Assembly (NCBI RefSeq): GCF_001476895.1
Contig: NZ_LDTB01000022.1
Span: 1-56,033 of the forward strand
Direction of reading: 5' to 3'
Length of the DNA stretch: 56,033 bases
From: Sphingomonas endophytica
GTDB taxonomy: Bacteria > Pseudomonadota > Alphaproteobacteria > Sphingomonadales > Sphingomonadaceae
Positions 25,743 through 39,732 of this stretch are shown one piece after another. Position numbers and translations under genes: made by a program. The notes beneath the pieces are model-generated. The model was not told the origin of the DNA, did no database searches, and worked only from the letters and a program-made list of their open reading frames with translations. How positions within the stretch are numbered: the first letter of the stretch is position 1; every line of letters begins with the position of its first letter.

Positions 25743-26198
25743 GTGCAGGTCAGGAAGGACGATCCGAGCAATCCGGCGGTCGCACCGCTGCTCGCGGCAC
25801 ATGTCGCGGAACAGCGCGCCAATACGCCGCCGGGCTTTTCCTTCGCGCTCGATGCCAGCGGCCTGTCCGCGCCCGGCGTCACCTTCTGGTCGGCATGGGA
25901 CGGCGACGCGCCGGTCGGTATGGGGGCGCTACGCGCGATCGACACGACCAGCGGCGAGGTGAAATCGATGCGCACGGTCGATACGTGGCGCGGGCGCGGC
26001 GTCGGCCATGCGATCCTGTCCGCGATCGTGGCCGAGGCACGATCGCGTGGCTATGCCCGGCTGTATCTGGAAACCGGCACCACCGATGCGTATGGCCCGG
26101 CGCTATCGCTCTACCGGCGCGCCGGGTTCGTATCGTGCGACGCCTTCGCCGATTACCAACCCAGCCCGCACAACCAGTTTCTGACGCTGATCCTCTAA
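25743..26198 (+). CDS. GNAT-family N-acetyltransferase
   Basis: 151 residues from a GTG at 25743. The acetyl-CoA-binding motif A is RGRGVGHAILSAIVAEARSR, preceded by EVKSMRTVDTW and followed by LYLETGTTDAYGPALSLYRR and the AGF turn. Substrate unknown; the C-terminus (FADYQPSPHNQFLTL) resembles YedL/PaiA-type small acetyltransferases. It precedes gpmA by 12 bases on the same strand and may be cotranscribed with it. Confidence 0.9.
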   Translation: MQVRKDDPSNPAVAPLLAAHVAEQRANTPPGFSFALDASGLSAPGVTFWSAWDGDAPVGMGALRAIDTTSGEVKSMRTVDTWRGRGVGHAILSAIVAEARSRGYARLYLETGTTDAYGPALSLYRRAGFVSCDAFADYQPSPHNQFLTLIL

Positions 26199-26210
26199 CG
26201 GGAGACCCCG

Positions 26211-26897
26211 ATGCCGACGCTCGTCCTGATCCGCCATGGCCAGTCCGCCTGGAACCTGGAAAACCGCTTCACCGGCTGGTGGGACGTCGATGTCACCGAA
26301 AAGGGCGCGGCCGAGGCGCGCGCGGCGGGCGAGCTGATGGCGGCGAAGGGGCTGGACTTCGACCAGACCTTCACCTCGCTCCAGACCCGCGCGATCAAGA
26401 CGCTGAACCTCGCGCTGGAGGCGATGGGGCGGCTGTGGCTGCCGGTCGAGAAGGACTGGCGCCTGAACGAGCGGCATTATGGCGGGCTGACCGGGCTGGA
26501 CAAGGCCGAAACGGCGGCGAAGCATGGCGAGGAACAGGTGCATGTCTGGCGCCGCAGCTTCGACGTGCCGCCGCCGCCGATCGAGCCGGGCAGCGAATTC
26601 GACCTGTCGAACGATCGCCGCTACGCCGGGATCGACGTGCCCGCCACCGAAAGCCTGAAGGACACGATCGCGCGCGTGCTTCCTTATTGGGAAGGGCGGA
26701 TTGCCCCGGCGCTGAAGGACGGGCAGCGCGTGCTGATCTCCGCGCACGGCAACTCGCTGCGCGCGCTGGTCAAGCATCTGTCGGGAATTTCCGACGCGGA
26801 GATCACGGGGCTGGAAATTCCGACCGGGCAGCCCATCGTGTACGAGCTGGACGCGGACCTGAACGCGACCGACCGTTACTATCTGAACGAGCGGTAA
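26211..26897 (+). CDS. gpmA: 2,3-bisphosphoglycerate-dependent phosphoglycerate mutase
   Basis: 228 residues. RHGQSAWN with the phospho-accepting H9, the acid/base glutamate in [11 protein letters not shown], and the second histidine in [10 protein letters not shown]. It interconverts 3- and 2-phosphoglycerate in glycolysis and gluconeogenesis. GGGAGA lies just upstream of the ATG. Confidence 0.96.
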   Translation: MPTLVLIRHGQSAWNLENRFTGWWDVDVTEKGAAEARAAGELMAAKGLDFDQTFTSLQTRAIKTLNLALEAMGRLWLPVEKDWRLNERHYGGLTGLDKAETAAKHGEEQVHVWRRSFDVPPPPIEPGSEFDLSNDRRYAGIDVPATESLKDTIARVLPYWEGRIAPALKDGQRVLISAHGNSLRALVKHLSGISDAEITGLEIPTGQPIVYELDADLNATDRYYLNER

Positions 26898-26941
26898 GGG
26901 CGGGGTCGCGTCCCACCCTCGGCCGTCACCTTGATCCTTAT

Positions 26942-26969
26942 CGTCGCCCCGGCCTTCGCCGGGGTGACG
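26942..26969. terminator. Bidirectional hairpin between gpmA and glmM
   Basis: CGTC-G-CCCCGGC, loop CTTC, GCCGGGG-T-GACG: twelve pairs including one G.T. It sits between convergent genes and could end both messages. Its sequence is the same as the CCCCGGC subfamily of the REP-like repeats, so a terminator role may have been acquired from a repeat copy. Confidence 0.6.
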
Positions 26970-26993
26970 GTATGAAACAGCAGAGGGTAGCCC

Positions 26994-28331
26994 CTACACA
27001 GCCGCGCGCACCGCGTCGCAGATGCGATCGACGACACGCTCGACCTGCGCGGGATCGTCGCCCTCCGCCATCACGCGGATCACCGGCTCGGTGCCTGACG
27101 GCCGGATCACCAGCCGCCCGCGCCCCGCCAGCTCGGTCTCGGCCTCGGCAATCACCGTCTTCACCGCCTCGTTTTCCAGCGGCTTGCCGCCCGAAAAGCG
27201 CACGTTCTTCAGCAATTGCGGCAACGGATCGAAGCGGTGGAGCACCTCGCTGGCCGGCGCGCCGGCGCGGCACACCTCCGCCAGGACCTGAAGCGCCGCG
27301 ACCAGCCCGTCGCCGGTCGTGGCATAGTCCGACAGGATGATATGCCCCGACTGCTCGCCGCCGACATTGTAGCCGCGCCGCCGCATCGCCTCCAGCACGT
27401 GGCGGTCGCCGACGGCGGTGCGGATCAGCCCCAGCCCCTGCGCCTTCAAATGGCGCTCCAGCCCCAGGTTCGACATGACGGTGGCGACCAGTCCACCGCC
27501 CGCCAGCCGCCCGGCGCGCGCCCAGCCCGCCGCGATCGTCGCCATCAGCTGATCGCCGTCGATCACCCGGCCCTTCTCATCGACCACGATCAGCCGGTCG
27601 GCGTCGCCGTCCAGCGCGATGCCGATGTCAGCCTGATGCGCTATCACCGCCGCCGACAGTGCCTCCGGGTGCGTGGAACCGATCTTGTCGTTGATGTTCA
27701 AGCCGTTGGGATTGACGCCGATCTGGACCAGATCCGCGCCCAGTTCCCACAACGCCTCCGGCGCGACCTGATAGGCGGCGCCGTTCGCGCAATCGACGAC
27801 GATCTTCATCCCGTCGAGCCGCAGGTCGCTCGGGAAGGTCGACTTGGCGAAGTGGATATAGCGTCCGCGCGCGTCGTCGATCCGCTTGGCGCGGCCGATC
27901 TCGCCGGACGGGGCCAGCGCCACGTCGCCGTCGATCGCCGCCTCGATCGCCAGTTCGTCCTCGTCCGACAGCTTGTAACCATCCGGCCCGAACAGCTTGA
28001 TACCATTGTCGAAAAAGGGATTGTGGCTGGCGGAGATCATCACCCCCATGTCGGCGCGCATCGATTTGGTCAGCATCGCCACCGCCGGTGTCGGCATCGG
28101 ACCCACCAACGTCACGTCCATGCCCACGCTGGTGAAGCCGGCCTGCAGGGCGCTTTCCAGCATATAGCCAGACAGCCGCGTGTCCTTGCCGATCACCACG
28201 CGATGCCGATGTTCGCCGCGCAGGAAGTGCCGACCAGCCGCCATGCCGACCTTCATCGCCATCTCGGCGGTCATCGCGCCGGTGTTGGTCAGCCCGCGAA
28301 TGCCGTCGGTGCCGAAATATTTTCTTGCCAT
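26994..28331 (-). CDS. glmM: Phosphoglucosamine mutase
   Basis: 445 residues from the ATG at 28331. FGTDGIRG near the N-terminus, the phosphoserine loop ISASHNP with S102 as in E. coli, the metal loop DGDADR, the sugar-binding GGEQSGH and the phosphate-binding [12 protein letters not shown]. It turns glucosamine-6-phosphate into glucosamine-1-phosphate for UDP-GlcNAc. No folP or ftsH neighbour, unlike many bacteria. Confidence 0.97.
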   Translation of the reverse strand: MARKYFGTDGIRGLTNTGAMTAEMAMKVGMAAGRHFLRGEHRHRVVIGKDTRLSGYMLESALQAGFTSVGMDVTLVGPMPTPAVAMLTKSMRADMGVMISASHNPFFDNGIKLFGPDGYKLSDEDELAIEAAIDGDVALAPSGEIGRAKRIDDARGRYIHFAKSTFPSDLRLDGMKIVVDCANGAAYQVAPEALWELGADLVQIGVNPNGLNINDKIGSTHPEALSAAVIAHQADIGIALDGDADRLIVVDEKGRVIDGDQLMATIAAGWARAGRLAGGGLVATVMSNLGLERHLKAQGLGLIRTAVGDRHVLEAMRRRGYNVGGEQSGHIILSDYATTGDGLVAALQVLAEVCRAGAPASEVLHRFDPLPQLLKNVRFSGGKPLENEAVKTVIAEAETELAGRGRLVIRPSGTEPVIRVMAEGDDPAQVERVVDRICDAVRAAV

Positions 28332-28398
28332 CACGCCTTCCGTTCGCTTCCGCTCATCCGTTCCATAACCACAAGCCGTCACAGGGCGAAATCCCCCC

Positions 28399-29631
28399 AT
28401 GTCGCAAGCCACCCGCATCCTCCTGTCGTTGCTGATCGGCCTGTCGTCGGGCATCGCGCTGGCGACCTTCGCGCCGACGGCGGTGCCGGGCGCGATCACG
28501 GTCGCTGATCCGATCGGCACCGCCTGGCTGCACGGATTGCAGATGACGATCGTGCCGCTGGTCGTCTCACTGCTGGTCACCGGAGTCGCGGCGACCGCGG
28601 AGGCGGCGAAGGCCGGGCGGCTCGCCGGGCGCGCGATCGCGCTCTACGTCGCCTTCCTGTTCCTGTCCGCGACGATCGCTGCGCTGGTCACGCCGCTGAT
28701 CCTGACGATCGCGCCGCTGCCGACCGCCGCCGCCACCGCGCTGCGCGCCGCGCTGAGCGGAGCGGAGCAGGTGCCGGCGGTGCCGCCGCTCGCGGAGTTC
28801 TTCGCCGGGATCGTCCCCACCAATATCGTCAAGGCGGCGGCGGCGGATGCCTTCCTGTCGCTCATCATCTTCACGCTCGTCTTCGCCTTCGCGATCGCCC
28901 GGATCGACGCGGAGGGACGCACGCTGCTGGTGCGGTTCTTCACCGCGCTGCGCGACACGATGCTGGTGGTCATCGACTGGGTGCTCTGGATCGCGCCGCT
29001 TGGCGTCTTTGCCCTCGCGCTGGTGGTCGGCGCGCGCGCCGGCACGGGGGCGTTCGGCGCGCTGATCCACTACATCCTGGTCGTCTCCAGCGTCGGCGTG
29101 GTGGTGACATTGCTCGCCTACCCGGTCGCGCGCCTCGGCGGGCGCGTGCCGCTGGCGGGGTTCGCGCGCGCGGCGCTGCCGTCGCAGGCGGTGGCGATCA
29201 GCACGCAATCCTCGCTCGCCTCGGTGCCCGCCATGCTGGAGGGTGCGCGCGATCTGGGCGTGCCGGTCGAAACAGCCGGTGTCACGCTGCCGCTCGCGGT
29301 GGCGATCTTCCGTGCGACGGGGCCGGCGATGAACCTGGCGGTGGCGATCTATGTCGCGACCTGGTTCGGCGTGCCGTTGCCGCCCGCCACACTGGTGGTC
29401 GCGGTGGTGGTGGCGACGCTGACCTCGCTCGGATCGGTCAGCCTGCCCGGCACGGTCAGCTATGTCAGCGCGATCGCGCCGATCGCCGGGACGATCGGCG
29501 CGCCGCTCGCGCCGCTCGGGCTGCTTGTGGCGGTCGAGACGATCCCCGACATCGTCCGCACCGTCGGCAACGTCACGATGGATCTGGCGACGACGGCTTG
29601 GCTGGGGCGGCGGCGCGATCCGGCCGAGTGA
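28399..29631 (+). CDS. Dicarboxylate/amino acid:cation symporter (DAACS family)
   Basis: 410 residues with about eight helices and re-entrant loops. [15 protein letters not shown] corresponds to the serine-rich re-entrant loop of GltPh/Dct[18 protein letters not shown] to the NMDGT helix (here with the DGT aspartate replaced), and the ending [14 protein letters not shown] to the substrate helix with D and R of the family. Takes up dicarboxylates or acidic/neutral amino acids with cations. Its 3' end overlaps rarD by 59 bases on the opposite strand. Confidence 0.88.
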   Translation: MSQATRILLSLLIGLSSGIALATFAPTAVPGAITVADPIGTAWLHGLQMTIVPLVVSLLVTGVAATAEAAKAGRLAGRAIALYVAFLFLSATIAALVTPLILTIAPLPTAAATALRAALSGAEQVPAVPPLAEFFAGIVPTNIVKAAAADAFLSLIIFTLVFAFAIARIDAEGRTLLVRFFTALRDTMLVVIDWVLWIAPLGVFALALVVGARAGTGAFGALIHYILVVSSVGVVVTLLAYPVARLGGRVPLAGFARAALPSQAVAISTQSSLASVPAMLEGARDLGVPVETAGVTLPLAVAIFRATGPAMNLAVAIYVATWFGVPLPPATLVVAVVVATLTSLGSVSLPGTVSYVSAIAPIAGTIGAPLAPLGLLVAVETIPDIVRTVGNVTMDLATTAWLGRRRDPAE

Positions 29632-30487
29632 CGGGGGTGCGGCTGCCCAGCGCGTAAAGCACGCACCCGCTCCAGATCAGCGCGAACGTCACCATATGTA
29701 CCGGACGCAGCGGTTCCCGGAACAGCACCACCGCCTCGAGGAACTGAAGCGTCGGCGCGATATATTGCAGCAGGCCCATCGTCGCATAGCGCAACCGGCG
29801 CGCGGCGGCGGCGAACATTAACAGCGGGGCAGCGGTGACCGCGCCCGCCAGCACCAGCAGCGTATCGGTCGTGACCCCGCGCCCGAACACCGGCTCCGGG
29901 CTGCAGAAGAGTACGGCGAGTGCGGGTGCCGCCAGCAATGCGGTTTCCACGGTCAGGCCGCCGAGCGCATCGATCGCCGCCACCTTGCGGATCAGCCCGT
30001 AGAAGCCGAAACTGAACGCCAGCGTCAGCGGGATCCAGAGCGCACCGCCGCCCGCCACCGCCATCACGGCCACCCCGATGGCCGCAACCGCCACCGCCGC
30101 CTTCTGGATCGTTCCGATCCGCTCGCCCAGGATGATCATCCCCAGCGCGACATTGACGAGCGGATTGATGAAATAGCCGAGGCTGGCCTCCAGCACGTGC
30201 CCGTTCTGCACCGCCCAGATATAAACCATCCAATTGACCGCGATCAGCGCCGCCGACGCGACCAGCAGCGCCAGCGTCCGGCCGCGCGCGGCAGCCAAGA
30301 TCGCCCCACCGCGCCGGATCGCGACCACGATCGCCGCCAGCAGCACCAGCGACCAGAGCACGCGATGCGCCAGCACCTGCACCGCCGGCACGCCGCTCAG
30401 CAGATGCAGATAGAGCGGCAGCAATCCCCAGAGCGTATAGGCGCCGATGCCCAGGATCAGGCCGGTTCGGGTAGCGTGGTTCACCAT
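29573..30487 (-). CDS. rarD: EamA-family transporter RarD
   Basis: 304 residues, ten membrane segments in two EamA repeats. [49 protein letters not shown] and [15 protein letters not shown] are diagnostic of RarD (chloramphenicol-sensitivity protein). Substrate unknown. The last about 20 residues, rich in Pro/Ala and antisense to the symporter 3' end, look like a tail extension. Confidence 0.93.
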   Translation of the reverse strand: MVNHATRTGLILGIGAYTLWGLLPLYLHLLSGVPAVQVLAHRVLWSLVLLAAIVVAIRRGGAILAAARGRTLALLVASAALIAVNWMVYIWAVQNGHVLEASLGYFINPLVNVALGMIILGERIGTIQKAAVAVAAIGVAVMAVAGGGALWIPLTLAFSFGFYGLIRKVAAIDALGGLTVETALLAAPALAVLFCSPEPVFGRGVTTDTLLVLAGAVTAAPLLMFAAAARRLRYATMGLLQYIAPTLQFLEAVVLFREPLRPVHMVTFALIWSGCVLYALGSRTPVTRPDRAAAPAKPSSPDPS

Positions 30488-30546
30488 GCGGGCGCTGTCG
30501 CGGGTGTGGCGCCGGGATGCAAGGGGCCGCTCCCGCCCCCCTTTCC

Positions 30547-30639
30547 GTCACCCCGGCGCAGGCCGGGGTCCACGGTTCCAAAAAAACAACGACCGCAGGC
30601 ACGCGCGGAGAGATGCCCTCCGGCCCGCGCCGGGATGAC
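30547..30639. repeat. REP-like inverted pair in the rarD-recF gap
   Basis: CCCCGGC-GCAG-GCCGGGG (30551-30568) and the inverted partner CCGGC-CCGC-GCCGG (30620-30633), bounded by GTCA and TGAC. The core after the first unit (TCCACGGTTCC, A-run, CAACGACCGC) is shared with the 16.3 kb and 49.2 kb copies. The rest of the 230-base gap shows no gene. Confidence 0.75.
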
Positions 30640-30717
30640 GGAAGGGCGGACGGCGGCCAAAAGGTTCAGGAAACTATCGCCCTTCCCGCGCTTTCCCCGT
30701 ACCAGCGCCTCACCATC

Positions 30718-31755
30718 ATGCTGTCCCGCCTCGTCCTCACCGATGTCCGCAACCACGCCGCGCTGACGGTCGCACCCGGGCCGGGCTTCGTGGTTCTGAC
30801 CGGGCCCAATGGCGCCGGCAAGACCAACGTGCTGGAGGCGGTGTCGCTGCTCGCGCCCGGACGCGGACTGCGGCGGGCGGCGCTGGGCGACGTCGCCCGC
30901 AGCGACGGCCCGGGCGGGTTCGGGATCGCCGCTACGCTCGCCGACGACGTAACGCTCGCGACCGGGGCGCTGGCCGCCGCGCCCGATCGGCGGGTCGTGC
31001 GCATCAACGGCGCGCCGGCCGCCGCGACCGCGCTGGCGGAGCGGATCGCCGTGCTCTGGCTCACTCCGGCGATGGACCGGCTCTTCACCGAGGCAGCCGG
31101 GGGCCGGCGACGGTTCCTGGACCGGTTGACGCTCGCGCTCGATCCCGACCACGCGCGCCACGGCGCCCGGTACGAGGCGGCGATGCGCGACCGCAACCGG
31201 CTGCTGGCGCAGCCGACCACCGACCCGGACTGGCTCGCCGCGCTGGAGGCGCAGATGGCGCAGCATGGGGCGGCGCTGGACGCGTCACGTCGTCGCACCG
31301 TCGCCGCGCTCGACACCGCGCTGGCCGCGCAGCCGCCCGGCGATATCGCCCGCGCACAGATCGCACTCGACGGCTGGAGCGGCACCGCCGACGGACTGGC
31401 GGCGGAGTTGCGGGTCGGCCGGGCGCGCGATGCCGCCGCCGGCCGCACGCTGGCGGGCCCGCACCGCGCCGACCTGATCGTCCACCACGTCGACAAGGAT
31501 CGCCCCGCCGCGACCGCCTCGACCGGCGAACAGAAGGCGTTGTTGCTCGGCATCGTGCTGGCCCATGCCGAACTGGTGGCGCGGGTCGCCGGCCGCGCTC
31601 CCGTGCTGCTGCTCGACGAGGTCGCCGCGCACCTCGATCCCGCGCGCCGCGCCGCGCTGTTCGCACGGCTGGCGCCGGTCGGACAGGTGTGGATGACCGG
31701 CACCGAGCCGAGCCTGTTCGACGCGATCGGGTCGGCGACCTGGCTCACGCTATGA
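30718..31755 (+). CDS. recF: DNA replication and repair protein RecF
   Basis: 345 residues. [14 protein letters not shown], Walker [14 protein letters not shown], the signature region [21 protein letters not shown] and Walker [13 protein letters not shown], typical of the SMC-like RecF. It loads RecA at gaps with RecO/RecR. The usual partner gyrB follows but is separated by two transporter genes. Confidence 0.96.
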   Translation: MLSRLVLTDVRNHAALTVAPGPGFVVLTGPNGAGKTNVLEAVSLLAPGRGLRRAALGDVARSDGPGGFGIAATLADDVTLATGALAAAPDRRVVRINGAPAAATALAERIAVLWLTPAMDRLFTEAAGGRRRFLDRLTLALDPDHARHGARYEAAMRDRNRLLAQPTTDPDWLAALEAQMAQHGAALDASRRRTVAALDTALAAQPPGDIARAQIALDGWSGTADGLAAELRVGRARDAAAGRTLAGPHRADLIVHHVDKDRPAATASTGEQKALLLGIVLAHAELVARVAGRAPVLLLDEVAAHLDPARRAALFARLAPVGQVWMTGTEPSLFDAIGSATWLTL

Positions 31756-33056
31756 GCAGGTCGTTGCGTTCACAACATTCTTTCGGGCAAGGCGTTGTGA
31801 CCACATTAGATCTGCTTGGGAAAGACAGAGCCTGACCGATACCGCCGCCTCTCCGCCGTCGCGAACGCTTGCCGAATGGCGCGCCGGCTGGCCCGTGGTG
31901 GCGGCGGCGATGCTGGGCGCCGGGCTCGGACCGGGGCTCTACCAGAATTTGTCGAGTCTGTTCACGCCCGGACTGGAGGCGACGTTCGGCTGGTCGCGCG
32001 GCGACATCGCCACCGCCGCCGGGCTGGCGCTGGGCGCGGCGATCGCCGCCCCTTTGATCGGGCGCATCGCTGACAGGATCGGGGTCCGTCCTGTGATCGT
32101 CGCGTCGATGCTGCTGCTGGGCGTAGCCTATCTCTGGTTGTCGGGCATGGGGTTGCGGGGCGGTCGCGACATCTGGCGCTATCAGCTCGGCGTCGTGATG
32201 CTCGTCCTCGCGCTGCCCGGCACCAGCAGCCTGGCCTATGGCAAGCTGATCGCCGGGCGCTTCGTGCGCGGACGCGGGCTGGCGCTGGCGCTCGGCACAT
32301 CGGGGCTGGCGCTGACGACGCTTGTCGCGGCACCGCTTCTGGGCATGGTGATCAGCCATCATGGCTGGCGCGCGGGGTTCGTCGCGCTGGCGATCGGATC
32401 GACCTTGGTGGCGCTGCCGCTGATCGTGCTGAGCCTCCGCGCGGCGGCGCCCGCGCGCGGAGGCGGACCTGCGCCCGCGGACCTGCCGGGCGTCAGCGCG
32501 GCGGCGGCGCGGCGCGACCGGCGGTTCTGGATCCTGGTCGGCTCGGCGTGGCTGATCAACGCCGCGACCACCGGCTTCGTCACGCAACTGGTCCCGATCG
32601 GTATCGAGCTGGGGCTGAGCGCGCCGCGCGCCGCGCTGCTGCTGACCAGCTTCGCCGCCAGCGCGCTCGCCGGGCGGCTGCTGATCGGCTGGCTGGTGGA
32701 TCGCCTCCGGCCCCAGCCGGTCGCCGCCGCCTGCGCGATCGTCTCCGCCGCCGCCTTCCTGGCGCTCACGTTCGCGCCGGGCGGGCTGGCGACGTTGCTG
32801 GTGCTGGTGTTCCTTGCCGGGCTGATGAATGGCGCGGAGAACGATCTGCTGCCGTTCTTCGCCGCGCGGTTGTTCGGGCTGCGCGCCTATGCGGAAATCT
32901 ACGGCACGGCGATACCGATCGCGATTTCCGGGACGGCGGTCGGGATCATCGGTTTCGGCCGTCTCCACGACATGTCCGGCGGGTATGCGCTGGCACTGAC
33001 GCTGGGATGCGGCGCGCTGCTGATGGCCGCCTTGTGTTTTCTGGTCCTGCCCGATC

Positions 33057-36912
<3,856 letters not shown>

Positions 36913-36921
36913 CCGACGGTT

Positions 36922-36950
36922 GCGCCGACGCTTTCCGGAAGCGTCGGCGC
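36922..36950 (+). terminator. Strong hairpin after gyrB
   Basis: GCGCCGACGCTT-TCCGG-AAGCGTCGGCGC: a perfect 12-base stem starting 9 bases after the gyrB stop. A short ATTTTC follows 10 bases later rather than a continuous T-run, so termination is probable but not certain. The rest of the 229-base gap to the receptor gene holds its promoter and the GGGAGAGGA binding site. Confidence 0.7.
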
Positions 36951-37141
36951 CAATCCGTCCATTTTCTGGGCTGGCGAGAGCCTTGGCGCTGCGTTGCAGC
37001 CCGGACACACTGATCGAAGATAGTGGACGTGACATCGTCCATGCGCTTCCCGATCGATGGTCGAAGCGTGTAGCAGCCGTCTCGTACCGACGCGCAAACC
37101 GGCGAGAACCGTAGCGTCGCGACGATTGAAGGGAGAGGACG

Positions 37142-39715
37142 ATGTCGAACCGTTTTCACATCGCGCTGCGTGCAGCGTTGCTGGCCGGCGCGGCCAGCCT
37201 GCCGGGTGTCGCCATGGCGCAAACCGCCGACCCGCAGGCGACGACGACCGCACCGACATCCGCCGATGACGGGACCGCCGGGCTACACGACATCGTCGTG
37301 ACCGGACAGACCTCCCGCGATCGCCCGCTCATCACCTCCTCCGCCGACATCACCTTCGCCACGCGTGAGGACATCGACCGCCGCGCGCCGCGCTCCACCG
37401 CCGACATGCTCGACCTCGTCCCCGGCATCTTCGTCGAAGGAACCGCCGGCGAGGCGTCGAACAACTACTCGGTGCGCGGCCTGCAAGGCGGCGGGCAGCG
37501 CTTCGTGCAGCTCGAAGAAGACGGCATGCCGATCCTCTACGGCGGCGGCGGTGCGGACTTCTTCTTCCAGCAGGATCTGACCATCGACCGGCTGGAGGCG
37601 GTGAAGGGCGGTTCGTCGGGCGTACTGACCGTCAACGGCGCGGGCGCGACGATCAACTTTATCTCCAAGAAGCCCAGTTTCGATCGGTTCGAGGGCATGG
37701 CCCGCGCCACTTACTTCAACTACGGGCTGAAGCGCGCCGACCTCTACCTGTCCGCGCCGCTGGCCGAAAATCTGGCGTTCAGCATCGGCGGCTATTATCA
37801 GAGCAGTCCCGGCGTCCGCCGCAACCCGTTCGATTACGACGGTTATCGCGTGAAGGCGATGCTGGAGTATCGCTTCGACGACGGCGGTTATCTGCGGCTG
37901 TCGGCGAAGCGCGGCGACATGGACACCGCTTATTATGCGTCGATGCCGTATCGCTATGACAATGGCGATCCGACCGGCTTCCCCGGCCTCGACCCGCAGC
38001 GCGACAATATCGGCGGCGACGCGTTCCGGAACATCCGCGTGCCCGTATCGACCTTCGTCGATCGCGACGGCATCCGCGACTTCCGCTACAAGGACGGGAT
38101 CAAGTCGGTATCGACGCAGGGCCGGATCGATTTCGAGAAGCCGGTCACCGACACCTTCGACGTGTTCCTGCACGGCCGCTATCTCGATTACAGCTACGAC
38201 TTCAATGGACTGTTCCCCGGCTCGGGCACCGGCAACGGCGGCCTGACCAGCGCGGTCAATTACCTGACACGCGGCAGCGGCTCGCCGATCAACGACCTGC
38301 TGTCGCTGGCGCCCACGAACACCGCGCGCTTCGGCATCCGCAACCTGCGCACCGGCGCGCTGATCGCCGCCAACCAGACCGCGCAGCTCAACGCGCTGAA
38401 CGGCAACGGCTTCCTTCAGCGCACCACGCTGAACCACGACCGGGTCGACGCGCACGACCTGGGGCTGAACATGGGCGGCCGCTGGGAATACAAGACCGAC
38501 GGCTTCACCAACTCGCTGACCGCGGGCGTCATGTATTACGACGTGCTCCGCAAGCAGAACCAGTCCGCCGTCGCCAGCGTCGTCAACGACGTGCGCAACA
38601 ACAGCGACATCTATGACATCGTCGCGCTCGACGCCGCGAACAATACGATCGCGACGCTCAGCGACAACGGCCTCGTTTCCTACGGCGACTGGGGCAACGG
38701 CATTCGCCAGCGCCACGACAATGCGGTGTCCTTCTACGCCAATGACGAACTGGCGATCGGTGACCTGCGCATCGACGGCGGCGTCCGCTGGGAGAATATC
38801 CAGTCGACCGCCCGCGACGGCCTCGATGCGGCGGGGGTCGATGCGGCGAACAACATCGTCGAGATCCGCCCCGGCGTGTTCCAGCAGCGCGTGCCCGCCG
38901 GCACCGCCGGCGTCATCCCGACCGTTGGACCGACCTTCGCCGGCCAGTATGCGACCACCAACCGCTCGCGCTCGAAGATTGCGTGGACGGTCGGCGCCAA
39001 CTACCTGCTGACCCCGAATTTCGCGATCTACGCGCGGTACGCCGACGGTTTCCAGACCAACAGCGTCGATCCGATCACGACGATCAAGCTGTACGAGGCC
39101 GGCGCACGCTATCAATACGGGCGGCTGTTCAGCGGCTCCGTCACGGTGTTCCGCACGCTGTTCGACAATCAGAACTACAATTTCGCCAATCCGCAGAACC
39201 CGGCGCAGCAGCAGAACATCAACGCCGACCTGCGCACCAAGGGCATCGAGATCGATGTGGCGGTGCGCCCGGTCTCGTGGTTCTCGATCGACGGTCAGGC
39301 CGTCTTCCAGGATCCGACGCTGGTGAACCTGCAGATCGATGGCGCCACGCAGTCGGGCTATGAAGGCAATCGCCCGGAGCGCACGCCCGCCACGTTGTGG
39401 ACCGTGACGCCGACCATCCGGCTGCCGAACGGCTGGGGCGACATCTATGGCCGCTACAAATATGTCGGCAAGATCTTCGCCGATGCCGGCAACGGCGTGG
39501 CGCTGCCCGGCTATGGCGTCACCAGCGTCGGGTTCAACGTGAACGTCGGAGAGAACCTTCAGATCGGCTTCAACGCGGAGAATATCTTCAACGTCGTCGG
39601 CCTGACCGAGGGCAATCCGCGTCAGGGGCAGACGCAGGCGATCACCGACGGCTTCTTCTACGCGCGCGGCATCGTCGGCCCGACCTATGGCGGGTCGGTG
39701 ACGCTGCGCTTCTGA
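37142..39715 (+). CDS. TonB-dependent outer membrane receptor
   Basis: 857 residues. Signal peptide ending VAMAQ, a TonB-box-like DIVVTGQTS near residue 50, the plug domain (STADMLDLVPGIFVEG, NNYSVRGLQGGGQRFVQLEEDG, LEAVKGGSSGVLTVNGAGATINFISKKP) and a 22-strand barrel ending in the terminal phenylalanine of outer-membrane proteins (GGSVTLRF). Followed 17 bases later by a glycosidase-like gene on the same strand, with a halogenase converging on that. The neighbours point to a carbohydrate or glycoside ligand rather than a siderophore (inference). Confidence 0.95.
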   Translation: MSNRFHIALRAALLAGAASLPGVAMAQTADPQATTTAPTSADDGTAGLHDIVVTGQTSRDRPLITSSADITFATREDIDRRAPRSTADMLDLVPGIFVEGTAGEASNNYSVRGLQGGGQRFVQLEEDGMPILYGGGGADFFFQQDLTIDRLEAVKGGSSGVLTVNGAGATINFISKKPSFDRFEGMARATYFNYGLKRADLYLSAPLAENLAFSIGGYYQSSPGVRRNPFDYDGYRVKAMLEYRFDDGGYLRLSAKRGDMDTAYYASMPYRYDNGDPTGFPGLDPQRDNIGGDAFRNIRVPVSTFVDRDGIRDFRYKDGIKSVSTQGRIDFEKPVTDTFDVFLHGRYLDYSYDFNGLFPGSGTGNGGLTSAVNYLTRGSGSPINDLLSLAPTNTARFGIRNLRTGALIAANQTAQLNALNGNGFLQRTTLNHDRVDAHDLGLNMGGRWEYKTDGFTNSLTAGVMYYDVLRKQNQSAVASVVNDVRNNSDIYDIVALDAANNTIATLSDNGLVSYGDWGNGIRQRHDNAVSFYANDELAIGDLRIDGGVRWENIQSTARDGLDAAGVDAANNIVEIRPGVFQQRVPAGTAGVIPTVGPTFAGQYATTNRSRSKIAWTVGANYLLTPNFAIYARYADGFQTNSVDPITTIKLYEAGARYQYGRLFSGSVTVFRTLFDNQNYNFANPQNPAQQQNINADLRTKGIEIDVAVRPVSWFSIDGQAVFQDPTLVNLQIDGATQSGYEGNRPERTPATLWTVTPTIRLPNGWGDIYGRYKYVGKIFADAGNGVALPGYGVTSVGFNVNVGENLQIGFNAENIFNVVGLTEGNPRQGQTQAITDGFFYARGIVGPTYGGSVTLRF

Positions 39716-39732
39716 TCGCAGGGAACCGGGAT

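Noticed and set aside
37283..39115. 610-codon open frame antisense to the TonB receptor
   Set aside because: Val/Ala/Asp/Arg-rich shadow with no recognisable domain; the receptor is clear on the plus strand.
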